Shown here: positions 1-12,471 of the stretch, in pieces
How the letters are laid out: every line of letters begins with the position of its first letter
Numbering within the stretch: the stretch's first letter is position 1
NCBI GenBank assembly: GCA_026182355.1
Contig: JAPFBL010000232.1
Coordinates: 496,001 to 560,000, forward strand
Direction: 5' to 3'
DNA length: 64,000 nt
Source: Hermatobates lingyangjiaoensis
Taxonomy: Eukaryota > Arthropoda > Insecta > Hemiptera > Hermatobatidae
Translations under genes and position numbers: made by a program
The notes under the pieces: model-generated
Told to the model about the DNA's origin: nothing
Seen by the model: only the letters and a program-made list of their open reading frames with translations
Database searches by the model: none

Positions 1-187
1 CTTGATCCATCAAAGATTGTGGACCGTAGCGTGGTAACAAGCAATGTTAACATACCCACCCACCCCCACACACACACACAGACATCATCGCAAAAACATC
101 ACAAAACGACTTCTGGGACCTTAAAACATGTAATTCCGTCAAAATGTCGAGATCGAATACATACTCACTATACTTTACTTATAGTAT
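1..187 (+). mobile_element. 3' end of Helentron-like element, truncated by window edge
   Basis: Matches the last ~190 bp of the 1.6-kb element at 29.5-31.1 kb, including the CCCA/CA tract and the terminal CTATACTTTACTTATAGTA. It diverges just inside the terminal hairpin. Confidence 0.7.
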
Positions 188-588
188 ATATCAATATATC
201 AAAGAAATCATCGCAACCTGTAATTCATTAATAGGGCCTGAATTTTTTTAACCAAATAAAATGTTTCAGTTTTAATAAGAATCACACGAAATTCAATTCA
301 TCAATGTACTTTTTTTTTATAGTTTACATTGAACACAAAATTATGAAAATTTTTAAATAAAAATTTTTTAGAGACTAAAAAAATAGTCTCTCATTATTTA
401 TTTTTACTAGGTGATCTACTCGGCGTTGCCAGAGAAACAATTTAATTCTAAATCAAATAATAAAGAAATAAGTGAAAGTCGTGAGACGTTTCATACAAAA
501 TTGTTAATATTATTGCAAGCAAATAGTTTACAGAATAGAATAGGTAATAAAAAAATAGTACGTTTTTATGAAGATAAATATAACTTAC

Positions 589-660
589 CATCACCTAAGT
601 CAAAGTCTTTAGTACACTCTCTGAACATCAATTCTCCTGGAGGAAACAGTCTCAGTGTTT
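589..660 (-). CDS. P450 exon 7 (72 nt), K-helix ExxR
   Basis: Reads ETLRLFPPGELMFRECTKDF then DLGD, between acceptor CTGTTTACAG and donor GTAAGT, with phase 1 on both sides. ETLR supplies the ExxR salt bridge. The next exon would complete a Gly codon and is not in the window. Confidence 0.9.
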
Positions 661-1549
661 CTGTAAACAGCAGCGTTCTAATTTATATGATAAGAAAGGT
701 GGAAATTTATGTGATTATGATTAACAGAAATTGACTTAATTTTTAACGCAATAAGTTATTTTTCTATTATAATTTAAAAAACAACCTATCGAATCCCATT
801 TACTACAATCTTCTTGATATTAAATATTCAACTTGTAAATAATTGTTAAGACAGGAATATTTTATGTACTATTGTCTCAATTAGTATTCATTGAAAGAAA
901 ATTTTTTGAAAGAAAATTGAAAGAAAATGCAGCAATTCTTCATCAGCATTCATGATCTTTTAAAGAACGTTAAAGTGCTTTCCAATGTGCTTTCGCTGCG
1001 ATATTTATTATTATCTCAATTATAATAGTAGTCTTTAGTAGCTAAAAGGCAATACTCCATCACAGAGAGGAACAGAAACATAAGTCTTCCCCACACAAAG
1101 GGTTTTATCATCAACATATTTCGAACGCTTAGTGTTCATCGTCAGGTTATATCTACAATGCAAACACAAATATATATAAACATTTTGTAGTTAAATAAAG
1201 GGAAAAGTTCAACATTTAAACTAAAAAAAAAAAAAAAACAAACTAAAAGGAGTACATACCTGCCTCAGTAAGATATTGATTAATCGGCGAGTTAACGCCG
1301 ATTAGAAATAGGGTAATATAAGAAGGGAAAACAAGACTTCATAATAAACACGTGAAATAACAATCAACGTCCAAACTACAATAAAAAATGAGAAAAAAGA
1401 TTAAGATCTTTCAACAATAACAAGAGATCATCTTGAAAGTCAAATACCAACAATGATGAGTTGGGATTCGACTCAGACAATGACTGCTTATTACGGTTGA
1501 AAGACATTAGTCTTTTTTCTTATTTCTCATTGTGGTTTGGATGTAGATA

Positions 1550-1593
<44 letters not shown>

Positions 1594-4500
1594 TGCTAAG
1601 ACAGGGATATTTTATGTATTGTTATCTCAATTAGTGTTCATTAACAGAAAATCTTCTTTGTGTTAGTATAACTAATATAGCACAGCGATTTCACAATATT
1701 ATTACTCCCCAATTAGTCAATATCTCTTTACTGAGAGTGGTATGAACTTCATTTAGTTTGTATTTTAGTTTAAATTTTGGTTTTTTCCTTTATTTAATTT
1801 CAAAATGTTTATACATATTTGTGTTTCTATTGTAGATACAACCTTATGATGAACACTAAGTGTTCGAAACGCGTAGTGTGATTAAATCCTCTTTGTGTAG
1901 GAAGACTTAAATGTTTCTTTTCTTCTCTAATCATGAGTAGATACCACATAATAACTGCTGGCATAATTCATGACTAGGAAGCATTAGTATGAACATTAGT
2001 AGTACACTAGGTATGAAGATTATTTCATACCGTCAACACAAGCAGACAAGAGCTTCATGTCCCTAACAGCTTCGTAGTTAATGCAACCGTACTTCTTCTT
2101 CACTTCCATTATCTCATCTCTAACTCTTTCTTGAATCTCTTGATTTTTCAATAAAAAGTAACAAGCGATTGTCATTACACTTGCAGCATTTTCAAATCCA
2201 GCTATGAAGAATACAAAAACTTGTGCTGCTAGAATTTCATCTGTCAATTCTGAAACAGAAAAAAACCACACATCTTTTAATAAATACAACAGAATTTAGT
2301 GAGGTAAAATACATTAAGTCTTCACATTCAAAGATGTAACCATACAATGCGTTTCAAATCTAAATACGGATAGTAATAGAACACTTCATTAAATTTCCAA
2401 AAAAAATTGTAGATAAAAAATAAATGTTTCCTTTAAATTCCTAAGTCAACTTTAGTCACGAGGATTTTTTTCTGATACTAATGCAATGGGAAAAAATATG
2501 TTTTTCATCATAAGGTAGTTTTTTTTTTACTTATTTCAGATAAGTTAAGACTATCCAACCATAATTCAGTCACAATAAATTGAAACCTTATGAAAATCCA
2601 CATTTTTACATTAAAAAAAATCCTTTTTATAAAATAATCATATTCTTTTTAATGATTAGAATGTGCAAATTTAGAGTTAGCTTTCCTCTTTATTTTTGAA
2701 TTTTTTTATAATACAATAAAGCAGTTAAAAAGGGTGATAGAAATATGGTTAATCATCAATGAATTCTAGCATTGGTTCTAGAATGGACGACTGGAAGAAC
2801 TGGTTATTCAAGATTTGCAAGGCCCAAGTGCATTTTGGTCTCAGCCTATTAGTGGGTAATTTCGGATCAGGGTCGTTTGAAGTTATCCGAATTAGTTTTC
2901 TTATGCCGATACCCATTATGTATTAATCCACTGGGCGTCCATGTATAGTTCGAAGACTACGAGTGCTCACAATAATATGAAACAGAATTAATAGATAAAA
3001 TGTATGCAACAAATATATTTTTGTATACTAATACACACACTGTCATACATATATAGGTTAGGTTAGGTTGCAGTGGCAGTCCCACAAGGGAACACACGTA
3101 GGCCAAGCATTGGCCCTTTGTGATACCACACAATGAAGATTGATTCTACAGTAGGAGTTCTAAATTTTGCCTAACTCAAAAGTATTTAGAGTAGGGATCT
3201 TTAACGAGTACCTGACATCGTACAGACTCGAGACTGACGGTTTAACGTCCTTCTCCGAGGGACGACGTGCGTGATTCACCTCCCGCGTGAATAAATCGAG
3301 GGCCAGGTGAGGATTGAACCCCGGTCCTATCAGTTCAGAGGTGAGCACGTAACCACTGAGCTAGCCTTAAGGATCTGAACAGTAAATGTGAAAAGCCAAC
3401 GACTATGAATAAAAAAAAAAACAAACTAAAACTGGTGAGGTGTTTAATAAAAGCAATCTAAACATGGTGAAGTGATCTGAAAAAATGTCTTAACAGTGCA
3501 ATTCATTTGATTAATATAACCATTTAACTCAGTTTAAGTATTTATTATTAACTATTTAACTGTTTACTCATTTTAGACTTTTTCCTTTACAAGATTATCA
3601 GATAAGGCACTGCCTCCCTTAACTTGCACATCTATGTACATATTATTGTTATATATACTAATTTATAAAAGAAATGTTAAAAAAACGATGCGAACGAATC
3701 AACATAAAAAATAATACTGAATTCGATGAAAAGTGACAAAACTGTTTCACTTACCTATACTCTCGGATGGTAAATCCCCTTCCATTTCCTGAGACGTCTT
3801 TTCTTTCTCCTCCAAATCTTTAGAATCCACCTCGACTTTGCCCTTCTCTTTCAACTCTAAGAGCAGCTGTAAAAAGTCCGTCCTCACTTCCCCACTTTCC
3901 TTTCTATGTTTTAATCCTTGCTTTGTTATTGAAATAAAAAAATTTGTCAAGTCATCAGGTATGCTTTTGATTTTCAGCTTAATGAAAGGTTTTGGCATGA
4001 AAAATCTCCCCATACCCTTGATTGCCTGGAATACAAAGTACAATGAAAAGGTGATAAGAAATGGAATTTGGCTAACAATAAAAATGACTTTCATCTTTTT
4101 GTGAACTCTACCTACAAAAATACAAGATTTTATATAATTATATATTATTAACAAATTAAATGAAACGATTCCATGAACTAAATAAACTAGATTCATAAAA
4201 AGAACACACAGAAAAAAAATTAAAAAAACTCACTACTATATTTCGAATGCCTCATCATGAGTATGATAGATGTGAATCGCTCCGAAGACAGCTAACGTCT
4301 CAGTCATGAGTATGATAGATGTGCATCGATCCGAAGACAGGTAACGTCTCAGTCATGAGTATGATAGTTGTGCATCGATCCGAAGATAGATAACGACTCA
4401 GTCATGAGTATGATACACGTAGATGTCAATCGCTCCGAAGACAGGTAACAACTCGGTATGAGTATAATACCGAGTCGTTATTATGAATGTGAGTCGCTCC

Positions 4501-7288
4501 GAAGACAACTGACGACTCAGTCATGAGTATGATAGATGTGAGTCGCTCCGAAGACAGATAACGACTCAGTCATGAGTATGATAGATGTGAATCGCTCCGA
4601 AGACAGCTAACGTCTCAGTCATGAGTATGATAGATGTGCATCGATCCGAAGACAGGTAACGACTCAGTCATGAGTATGATAGATGTCAATCGCTCCGAAG
4701 ACAGGTACCAACTCGGTATGAGTATAATACCGAGTCGTTATTATGAATGTGAGTCGCTCCTAAGACAGCTAACGACTCAGTCATGAATATGATAGATGTG
4801 AGTCGCTCCGAAGATAGATAACGACTCAGCCATGAGTATGATAGATGTGAGTCGCTCCGAAGACAGATAACAAGTCAGTCATGAGTATGATAGATGTGAG
4901 TCGCTCCGAAGATAGATAACGACTCAGTCATGAGTATGATAGATGTGAGTCGCTCCGAAGACAGGTAACAAGTCAGTCATGAGTATGATAGATGTCAATC
5001 GCTCCGAAGACAGGTACCAACTCGGTATGAGTATAATACCGAGTCGTTATTATGAATGTGAGTCGCTCCTAAGACAGCTAACGACTCAGTCATGAATATG
5101 ATAGATGTGAGTCGCTCCGAAGATAGATAACGACTCAGCCATGAGTATGATAGATGTGAGTCGCTCCGAAGACAGATAACAAGTCAGTCATGAGTATGAT
5201 AGATGTGAGTCGCTCCGAAGATAGATAACGACTCAGTCATGAGTATGATAGATGTGAGTCGCTCCGAAGACAGGTAACAAGTCAGTCATGAGTATGATAG
5301 ATGTGAGTCACTCCGAAGACAGGTAACGACTCACATCTATCTTCCTGATGATGAGGCATTCGAAATATAATAGTGAGTTTCTGTGTGTCCTTTTTGTGAA
5401 TCTAGTTTGTTATATATAATTAAATACTACTGTAGTAGTTATTCCATAAATTCTATTAATCATTCATTATATTGTTATAATTAATAAATATTATGCCATT
5501 ACTATATTAGTATATATTATTAAAATTAATTTTTAGTCGGTTTCTATCCATTGCTGCACCAAGCGTTTGGTCTCATTTCCCTTTATCAATATTGCTTTCA
5601 ATATAACTACAATGTATTCTTACATACATTGTAATGTATGTATTCATTATTATGTATTATAATGTAATCATTATTAAAATAATGAAAAAATCAAATTGTT
5701 TTTCATCAGGTTTTTTTTTTATCAGAAGCGTTTGGAGAGTTTAGCTGAAAAAGAATTCCAACTGTTGCCATAGCATTTTTATGGTTTATTGTATATTTTA
5801 ATCACTTTCGCTATAAAAGTACGAGTAGCCCTCTCTACCACCAATACGAGTTCACTGTTCTTTCACTCCCATATTAATAGAACATTTTTTCACCCACATC
5901 ATTCATTAATTTTTTTTTCTTTTCCCTATCCAACTAAGACCTTGTGGACGAACTCATAGTAGTACCTCCATCTGTACCTCCAGGCAAATAGCGGCAAATG
6001 GCAGCTAGTTTCTAACGTTCGGCTAGGTGTCTTCAGAGCCGCGTTCGTTTCCTCTGCCACTGGGCACGCTATTGCAAAACTTTAAGTTTCTTTTTGAGGA
6101 TCCTCTTATTATATTTTGTCTTTATTCCATTAGAATTTAATTTCTGATATGATGTTACACTATAACTATTATCAAAGGAATAATAATGAGTAAAACCATA
6201 AGAACTAAAAACATTCGAACAATTTTAATTTTTATTAAAACCTGTATTTAATTGGCTAACCTTAATTTCATAATACTAAATATATTATTTTATATCCAGA
6301 AGGGATGAGTAACTTTGTACGTCTAGTTTTCGTATAATAATGTAGAACATTTAATACCCGCACTTAAAAACGGGGATTAGTTTTTAATTATTAAAAAAAG
6401 CGGGAGAATAATGAAAAAACAGGACAAATAATCCAGCTTGTCCAAACTAATTATTTTGTTGATATAGATTTTTAGATATAAAGTGTAATGAGATGGGGAA
6501 GAGTTAGGGTGGCAAGCCTGATTTTTAAATCCCAGCTGGTATAGCAAGTTATTATACTCTGATTTGTTTATAAACTTTTATTTACCTTTCGTGAACCTTT
6601 ATTTTGAATAATTAAAAGTTATTATTAATTGTTTTTATATGAATTAACACTTAATAAATTATTATTATAAACATTTTTCTGGAGATAAAACATTGTATGC
6701 ACCTCGTGAATAATGAGCTGTGATTCCCTCGCGTATTTATCCCCCTCAGCGTCGCCTCGGGATTTATTAGCCTTGATTCCTTCGGCGTTGCCTCAGTAAT
6801 CCACTAAAACACTCCCTAGGTGTGTAAATATCTATTTAATATCGGAGAAGTGGTTTGTACAATTAAAGAAGAATGTTCAATCTTAGAAACGTTGATTCTA
6901 CATACTTATTTAATTCTTACATAATATTTGTTAAATTTCTTCACTTTCAGTTGATATCACCCAATTTTAGATTCAGATATAAAATAATTTAAATGTATAT
7001 GTTTAATTTAAAATGTATGATTGCAAAAAAACAATGAGTATAAAAGAAATACAATACATTGAACTTGTTGGGATGGAATATCTTCTTAGACATCTTTCTA
7101 AATTCACAATCAGGATCCTTGATGGCTTCTCCATCAATGCCAAAAGCACAAGAAGCTAAAAATGACCATCGTTTATTACATCTTATAACAACTCTTGTAA
7201 AACTTGGTATACCATCACACTACTCCACAGTTGATAGAAAATATGACTTAAGATGTACTAGTACAATGATTTACAATTAGAGACTTGT

Positions 7289-7319
<31 letters not shown>

Positions 7320-10300
7320 TATATATGTATATATTTTGAAAAACAAAAATAAATAAATATATGGTTCGAAAATAACTTTAAAATTTATACAATCAGAAAA
7401 TAAATATATAAGGAAAATTAGTGTAACTTTTTTTGCTGAAGCTTGTCTGCTGAATCTTCTCTTTTGGGTTTGTACTTGGCACATTTCAAGGTTAGGGATG
7501 CGCCACTGACTTCATCTGTTAACTGATTCTGTTAACCATCTATTTTAATATTATTTACTGCTGAGATCAATGTCTCACAAGAAATATATGGATGAACAAA
7601 ATGTTATCAAAGCCATTGCTATATCTTTCAAGTTAGTGTGAGTGTCAGATAAGCTGTTGCAAAATGTTCAACATTTCCTCTTCATAACTGTATTGATTTT
7701 CATTCTGAAACTATTTCGTCTCATACTTTCAACAATTTGATCTTAACTCAACAAATCCTTGAGTCCAAATGCTAGTCTGAAAATCTAACGATTTTATCTC
7801 TGAATCGTCAATTTGTATCCACTGAAAAGATTATTGCTCTTGTATATGCACGACTAGTTTCACAGTTAAATTATTAATTTCTATTTATGTAAGTAATAAT
7901 ATTATTATTAATAACCAACTCTGGATGTTTGGAACAGAATTTTTGAATTATGAAATTGAATTTCCTTTGAAGATGCGTTCACCAAAAATAAGCTTCTAAG
8001 TGTCAGCACTGAAACGAGAACCTGTCATAGGTTCGTCACAACTGTTCTGTAGCCTGAAAATGTAGAGTATAAGACGGTCTAGGGGGTATAATTATTTAGA
8101 ACATACTCTCAGGCCTTGGTTTAACGGACAAAAAGGAGTGAACACCGGTCCGATATTCCCGATTGTCCCTAGTTTCCGATACTACAGAATATCAACTTTT
8201 TAATCAAATCACGCTTCAGTGATACTGTTAAGTTGACTTTTTTCCGTTTTTTACAGGGTTTAAAGATGCCCTGGTTAAAAAAAACAACACACAAAACAGG
8301 ACCAAAAATGTTGAAATTATTGAAGCTGCGTAAACAGCTGTTGCACGACAGCAGCAAACAAAGCTACAAATTTTTGTCCGTTGCTTCCGAAATCCATTAA
8401 AGTGAGGTCCGTCAAATCGAGGCATGAGTGTCGATTTTATTGTAATTACCAATTGTTCTATAAAATAAATATTAAAAAATCATTGTATTAAATGCTTTTT
8501 TTTCTTTATAATAAAAAAGAAATCCTGATGTTTTATTATTTTCACATTTTTGGGTGATTTAATTAAATAAAACTTAGTCTACCTCTGAAGGAAAATAAGT
8601 TTGACAAACGTAGTTGTTAAAACTTTTTGAAAAGATTTCGCCTGATTTTATTTAGAAAATCGAATGAATTATTATCGTACCTATGACGTCAATGGAGTAC
8701 CTGACGAACATGTCTTTGACAAGCACTTCAGTGGGTCCTTTTCCCACCAGTTCATCGAACTGTTCCATCACAAGGTCCACTGTTTTCTCCATTATACCGA
8801 ACATCCACTTCAGCTTTCCTAGAAACAACTTTATTATTATATATTTCATTATTTAAGTATAAGTTTGAATAAATGGAACTTTGATGAAGCTAATTAGTAG
8901 AAATATATTTTTCAGAATGACAAAAAACCATGCAGAGAAGTGAAAGTACAACATAACGACGTAAAAGATAATCTAATCTTTTACGTCAAAAAGCATTACT
9001 TTACTTCAAAGATCAACACAACGACGTGAAAGACATTTAACCTTTTGAACTGTTTTCAAAAAGTGATAACTTCACTTCAAATCACAACACAACGTTGTGA
9101 AAGACAATTTTATCTTTTGAATTCTTTGCAAAAGGTATTACTTCACTTCAAAGAACAACATAACGTCGTGAAAGATAATTTAATCTTTTGAAATCTTTAC
9201 AAAAGGCTTCACTACCACAGAAAACAAACCAAGAATACAAGTTAAGAAATACAAACTATACTGGAACAAGTATCTTGAGTCAGTAAAGAAAAATAGAAAT
9301 GTACGTATACGAAGGTAGAATGCGGGAGAAAACATGAGGACTCTATAGTACTAATATGAAAGGAAGGATCCTTAAATCATTCTGTTACTCTATCTAAATG
9401 ATCATCATACAGATCTTTTGGAGGTAAATTGAACTTTAGAAAGGATGAACTTATGATTTACAAGTGTACCTGAGGTATAAACAGCTGAATAATACAATCA
9501 AGATGGAAAAATAGCAACGGCAAGACACCTACTATATCAAGCCAAGTTAGCAATGCTCTCTACGCAGATGTCTAGGCTGGCAAAATCTACATATAATTAG
9601 TAGAAAGAATATCTTTTTTTTGGAGAAATTCACTGATGCTAGTAATTAGTAACACTGATTCTATACTAATGGCAACTTCTCGTCCATCAAACTTAAACTA
9701 GCTGTTGCGTTCAATACTTAGGAATAAAGTTATCAGAATTAATAAATCAGCTGGACAGGATTAAATGTCTCTAGATTTTATCTATTATCTAGGATAAAAA
9801 CCAAAACAACTTCTTTTAATCTCCTCAAGAGTCTAATTATTATCACTACAGAAGAAGGGGAAACTTGTTGACAGAAACCTCCTGAGGCCTATATAGCTAG
9901 CGTCTAATTTCTCTCAAAAGCGTGTACTGGAAGGTACCCCAAGAAATTATTAGGCGCATAGAAACTTGATATGTAGAAATCTAGGTAATAAATAGAAAAG
10001 TTAAGAAGCATTTAAGATAAAAGCTTAGAAGAAATGAATAAAATCAATGAAAAATAATCTTCATCGAATGATAGCACCAAGAGGGCAGAGTGGCCGAGTG
10101 CTTGCCTTTGGACTGGTAGATCTGGAGTTCGATACCCACTCTGGATCTTGTTTTATTCATGCGGAAGTTGAAGAAAAACATCTCACCGTGTCACCCCTCG
10201 GAGAATATGTTAAGCCGTGGATTCTGCCTGTACTATGTCAACTAGTAGTTAAAGATTTCTACTCGAAATACAATTAAGTTGGGATAAATTTAGGACTCTC

Positions 10301-12298
10301 AATGTAGAATGTTCATTGTGTGGTATCACAAAAGACCAGTCTCTGGTCAAGGTTTGGGACAGCCACTGCAACCTAATCTAAGACAGTTCCAGACATCTAT
10401 TGTAATAAAATAAAAATCTTAATTAATAATCCCATAAAAAAGATATTTTTTTCAACTTTTATGAAATATAGTCCTTAATCCCGAATAATGATTATAGAAA
10501 TGTTTTCAATTCTATTATTGATCGAATATTACTACTTGAACCTACTCCAATGTTCACTTATAATATGACTGTTTGACAGTAGTAATGGATACCGATGTGT
10601 TTTACCTGAGGTAAAAGTCGGACTCAGTTTGTGCCTCATAGTCCTCCAAACTTCGCCCTTCAAGTTGAACAAATGTCCATCCAGAGGATTAGTTTCAGCA
10701 TCAATATCCAAGCCATGGTCGTGGAAATGAGAAAAGTCTTTTATGAGTACTTTCTCTATAAGTTTTGGATCTCGAATTAAATATGTTGGTTGAAGCATTT
10801 GAAATACTCCCACATATCTGAGAATAAAAAAGAAATATGAAATATCCTTTACCTTAACATTTCAAATATAGTACACTTGGAATGAACTGCAATTCCTTAC
10901 TTGTGCAATCGGTTATAGTGTGGTACTTACTCATCATGGGGAATTTCCAAAATAGTCTCCACACAAAAAAAGCTTTATGTTAAAACTAACTATGCGTTTC
11001 GAACACGTAATGTTCTTCTTTAAGTTTACATCTAAAAGACATACATATCTATGAGCTTTAAGAACATAAGAATGAATTGTTTTGAAAATTGAATACAATA
11101 TATGAATGTTGAATAGCACTACTGATGTTTTTATCAAGGGGAATGTATTTTATATATTGTATAGATATTGTATTCAATTTTAAAATAAATCATTCTCATG
11201 TTCTTAATCATGTTTTTTAGATGTAAACCTGAAGAAGAGCACTAAGTGTTTGAAACTCGTTGTCAGTTTTATCTTTTGTTTGTAGACATAATTTTTGAAA
11301 TTCCTCATCATTGTAATTCGTATATCCACGCTAGACTGTTTTTTAATCTCTTCTCCCAGAGCAGAGCGTTTTTTAGGGAAAAAATCTTTTGATATACTAC
11401 TCTGAAAAGGCGAGTAATATTTAAGATAACTAGTGATATTTTAAATCATTAATGATATAATTTTAAATTTGAATACTGTGATTAAAGTTTAATTATACTT
11501 AAACTTATAATTTACAGTATATAACCATTCATTCTGAATAGCTACTGTCTTAAGTGACATGGATTGTTTGTTTTCATTATGTATTACTAACTGGGACTAA
11601 GTAATTTATTTCAATATGTAACAACTATCAGGACATGAGAGTGAAACTGAAGAAAGCAATTAGATATTAAAAAAAAAATAACAATAAATAGAGGAAATAA
11701 TAATTATATTAGATATCATCTATATCATTTATTTAAAAAATCCGTTGGCTTATATGGGTTATTGTTTTGTTGATTTCAGAGTAAATACATACACCTGTCT
11801 TCAGTTCTAGTCTCACTTTGAATAGGTCAATTGTTTTGGTTTGGAGCTGTTTATCCCATTTCAGAATTTCTTACTATCGTTTTTATACACATAAAATTGT
11901 ATTAATAAAATAGTCACAATAAATACATTACATATTTCAATATGTATGAGAAAGTCTTCAATAAAAAAAAATTGAAATTAACATTTCTGAATTCAGTTAA
12001 TAATGTTTTGTTGTGTTTCACATATTGTTTTTTTGACACAAAGTATTTTCAGAGTAGCTTGTCATTCTTACCGGTTTTCGGAGAACTCCTTATATATGTC
12101 ATCAAAGTTAGATCCCAAGGTTTTCTTCAACAGTATAATGTCATGGCTGGCTCCGAGAATGGATTTAGGTTTACTGTAAGGCATGCCTTTGTCAGCGAAA
12201 TAACGGCGATTCTTGCGTAGTTTATAGTAAAGATAGAGTCCTATTGTTACTAAAAGAATGAGTAGCTCCACCCAGAAGCTTTTTAAGTACAGTCCCAT
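589..12298 (-). CDS. Cytochrome P450, CYP6-like (CYP3 clan), 5' seven coding exons, runs off left edge
   Basis: A microsomal haem monooxygenase; this clan oxidises xenobiotics and endogenous lipophiles at the ER membrane. Minus-strand exons: 12298-12072, 10817-10605, 8818-8681, 7155-7058, 4025-3755, 2249-2031, 660-589. Every junction is GT/AG and phases match (2,1,1,0,1,1,1). The joined part is 1238 nt, about 412 residues of a usual 500-520. Residues 1-25 form an N-terminal membrane anchor (MGLYLKSFWVELLILL) followed by a basic stretch. Exon 2 has helix C WRTMR (WxxxR) and LSPTFTSGK; exon 4 has SCAFGID; exon 6 has the I-helix AGFENA; exon 7 has the K-helix ETLR (ExxR) and RECTKDFDL. The haem loop FxxGxRxC is missing because it lies beyond base 1. 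The start ATG at 12298 directly follows a CAG acceptor, so the 5' UTR is probably split by an intron. The I-helix threonine is replaced by Asn. The subfamily is not resolvable by eye. Confidence 0.92.
1069..1918. repeat. Nested foldback (PLE-type terminal repeats)
   Basis: Outer arms 1069-1226 and 1765-1918 carry family-1 hammerhead-like motifs. Inside, a second inverted pair (about 1362-1448 and 1470-1549) carries decayed family-4 motifs, followed by (TA)n at 1558-1583. Confidence 0.65.
1113..1145 (-). ncRNA. Hammerhead-like motif, family 1, decayed
   Basis: CTGACGA, T, GAACAC/GCGTTC (one mismatch), GAA, ATAT, then G, which is not permitted at the cleavage position. The partner at 1843-1875 has CTTATGA but a perfect stem II and ACGCGT. 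Confidence 0.42.
2031..2249 (-). CDS. P450 exon 6, I-helix
   Basis: Translates ELTDEILAAQVFVFFIAGFE and on through NAASVMTIACYFLL to LLSACVDG. The acceptor is TTTCTGTTTCAG and the donor GTATGA. The oxygen-activating motif is AGFENA where CYP6 enzymes usually have AGFET. Confidence 0.92.
3053..3371 (-). mobile_element. tRNA-derived SINE, full length
   Basis: On the minus strand the head reads GGCTAGCTCAGTGGTTACGT (A box) and later CCGGGGTTCAATCC (B box). The 3' end reads CACTGCAACCTAACCTAACC. Full length is about 300 bp. Confidence 0.8.
4236..5340 (+). repeat. 49-bp satellite array inside a foldback
   Basis: About 22 tandem copies of a 49-bp unit (GTCATGAGTATGATAGATGT, GAGTCGCTCCGAAGACAGAT, AACGACTCA). 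A variant block with CTCGGTATGAGTATAATACC recurs three times. The stretch 4681-4989 is repeated at 4990-5298, a higher-order period of about 309 bp. The array is bounded by inverted arms (CTCACTACTATATTTCGA left, its complement right). It lies in P450 intron 4, ending about 210 bp before the exon 5 acceptor. Confidence 0.92.
5345..5369 (+). ncRNA. Hammerhead-like motif, family 3
   Basis: CTGATGA, T, stem II GAG/TTC, GAA, palindromic helix III ATAT, then A. It closes the right arm around the satellite. Confidence 0.6.
5430..7057. other. P450 intron 4, no feature seen
   Basis: AT-rich unique-looking DNA between the satellite foldback and exon 4. I see no coding or repeat signal I can name. Confidence 0.5.
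7058..7155 (-). CDS. P450 exon 4 (98 nt)
   Basis: This exon is too short for simple ORF calling. It reads A|SCAFGIDGEAIKDPDCEFRK and on to KKIFHPNKFN. The acceptor TTTTTAG precedes it and a weak donor GTATTG follows. It begins in phase 1 and ends in phase 0, exactly completing exon 3 (DVI|G) and joining AIKGMGRFF of exon 5. It covers the conserved FG motif region between helices E and F of CYP6 proteins. Confidence 0.88.
7160..8680. other. P450 intron 3, no feature seen
   Basis: Contains a (TA)n tract at 7302-7320 and otherwise no recognised element. Confidence 0.5.
8938..9225. repeat. Tandem repeat, about 70-bp unit, four copies
   Basis: Copies start near 8951, 9016, 9086 and 9156, each with ACAACNNAACGNCGTGAAAG and TTACTTCACTTCAAA-like parts. 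The first holds a perfect 12-bp inverted repeat GACGTAAAAGAT/ATCTTTTACGTC. It is in P450 intron 2. Confidence 0.75.
10078..10381 (+). mobile_element. tRNA-derived SINE, full length
   Basis: The head GGCAGAGTGGCCGAGTGCTT is Leu/Ser-tRNA-like; the B box is GAGTTCGATACCC; the tail is CACTGCAACCTAATCTAA. It lies in P450 intron 2. Confidence 0.8.
10978..11275. repeat. Foldback, diverged, family 1
   Basis: Arms of about 130 bp (to 11108, from 11149) with many mismatches. Each includes a TGTTCGAAAC/GTGTTTGAAAC motif. Confidence 0.6.
11229..11261 (+). ncRNA. Hammerhead-like motif, family 1, variant
   Basis: CTGAAGA, A, stem II GAGCAC/GTGTTT (two G-U wobbles replace pairs of the consensus), GAA, ACTCGT (one mismatch from ACGCGT), T. 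Confidence 0.5.
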
Positions 12299-12471
12299 CT
12301 GAAACAAGAAAAACAGAAAGCATGTAATCAAAAGCTTTATTCCAATATAATTTTCAATATGTATTTGTGAGCGAATGACTTTAGTAGAAAATCAGAGACT
12401 TTTGATAATTGATAGAAAAAAGATAATTGTTTAAAGATGAAAAAAAATAATAGAAAAATTATTGACAGTCG

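Noticed and set aside
3747..4196. 149-residue ORF as a stand-alone gene
   Set aside because: Its first part is intron read-through; only 4025-3755 is coding, as P450 exon 5 with proper splice signals.
4236..5340. Regular short repeats resembling a CRISPR array
   Set aside because: Units are contiguous 49-bp tandem copies without variable spacers, and the genome is eukaryotic with spliced genes. It is a satellite.
7059..7280. Plus-strand ORF at 7.06-7.28 kb
   Set aside because: It is the antisense shadow of P450 exon 4.
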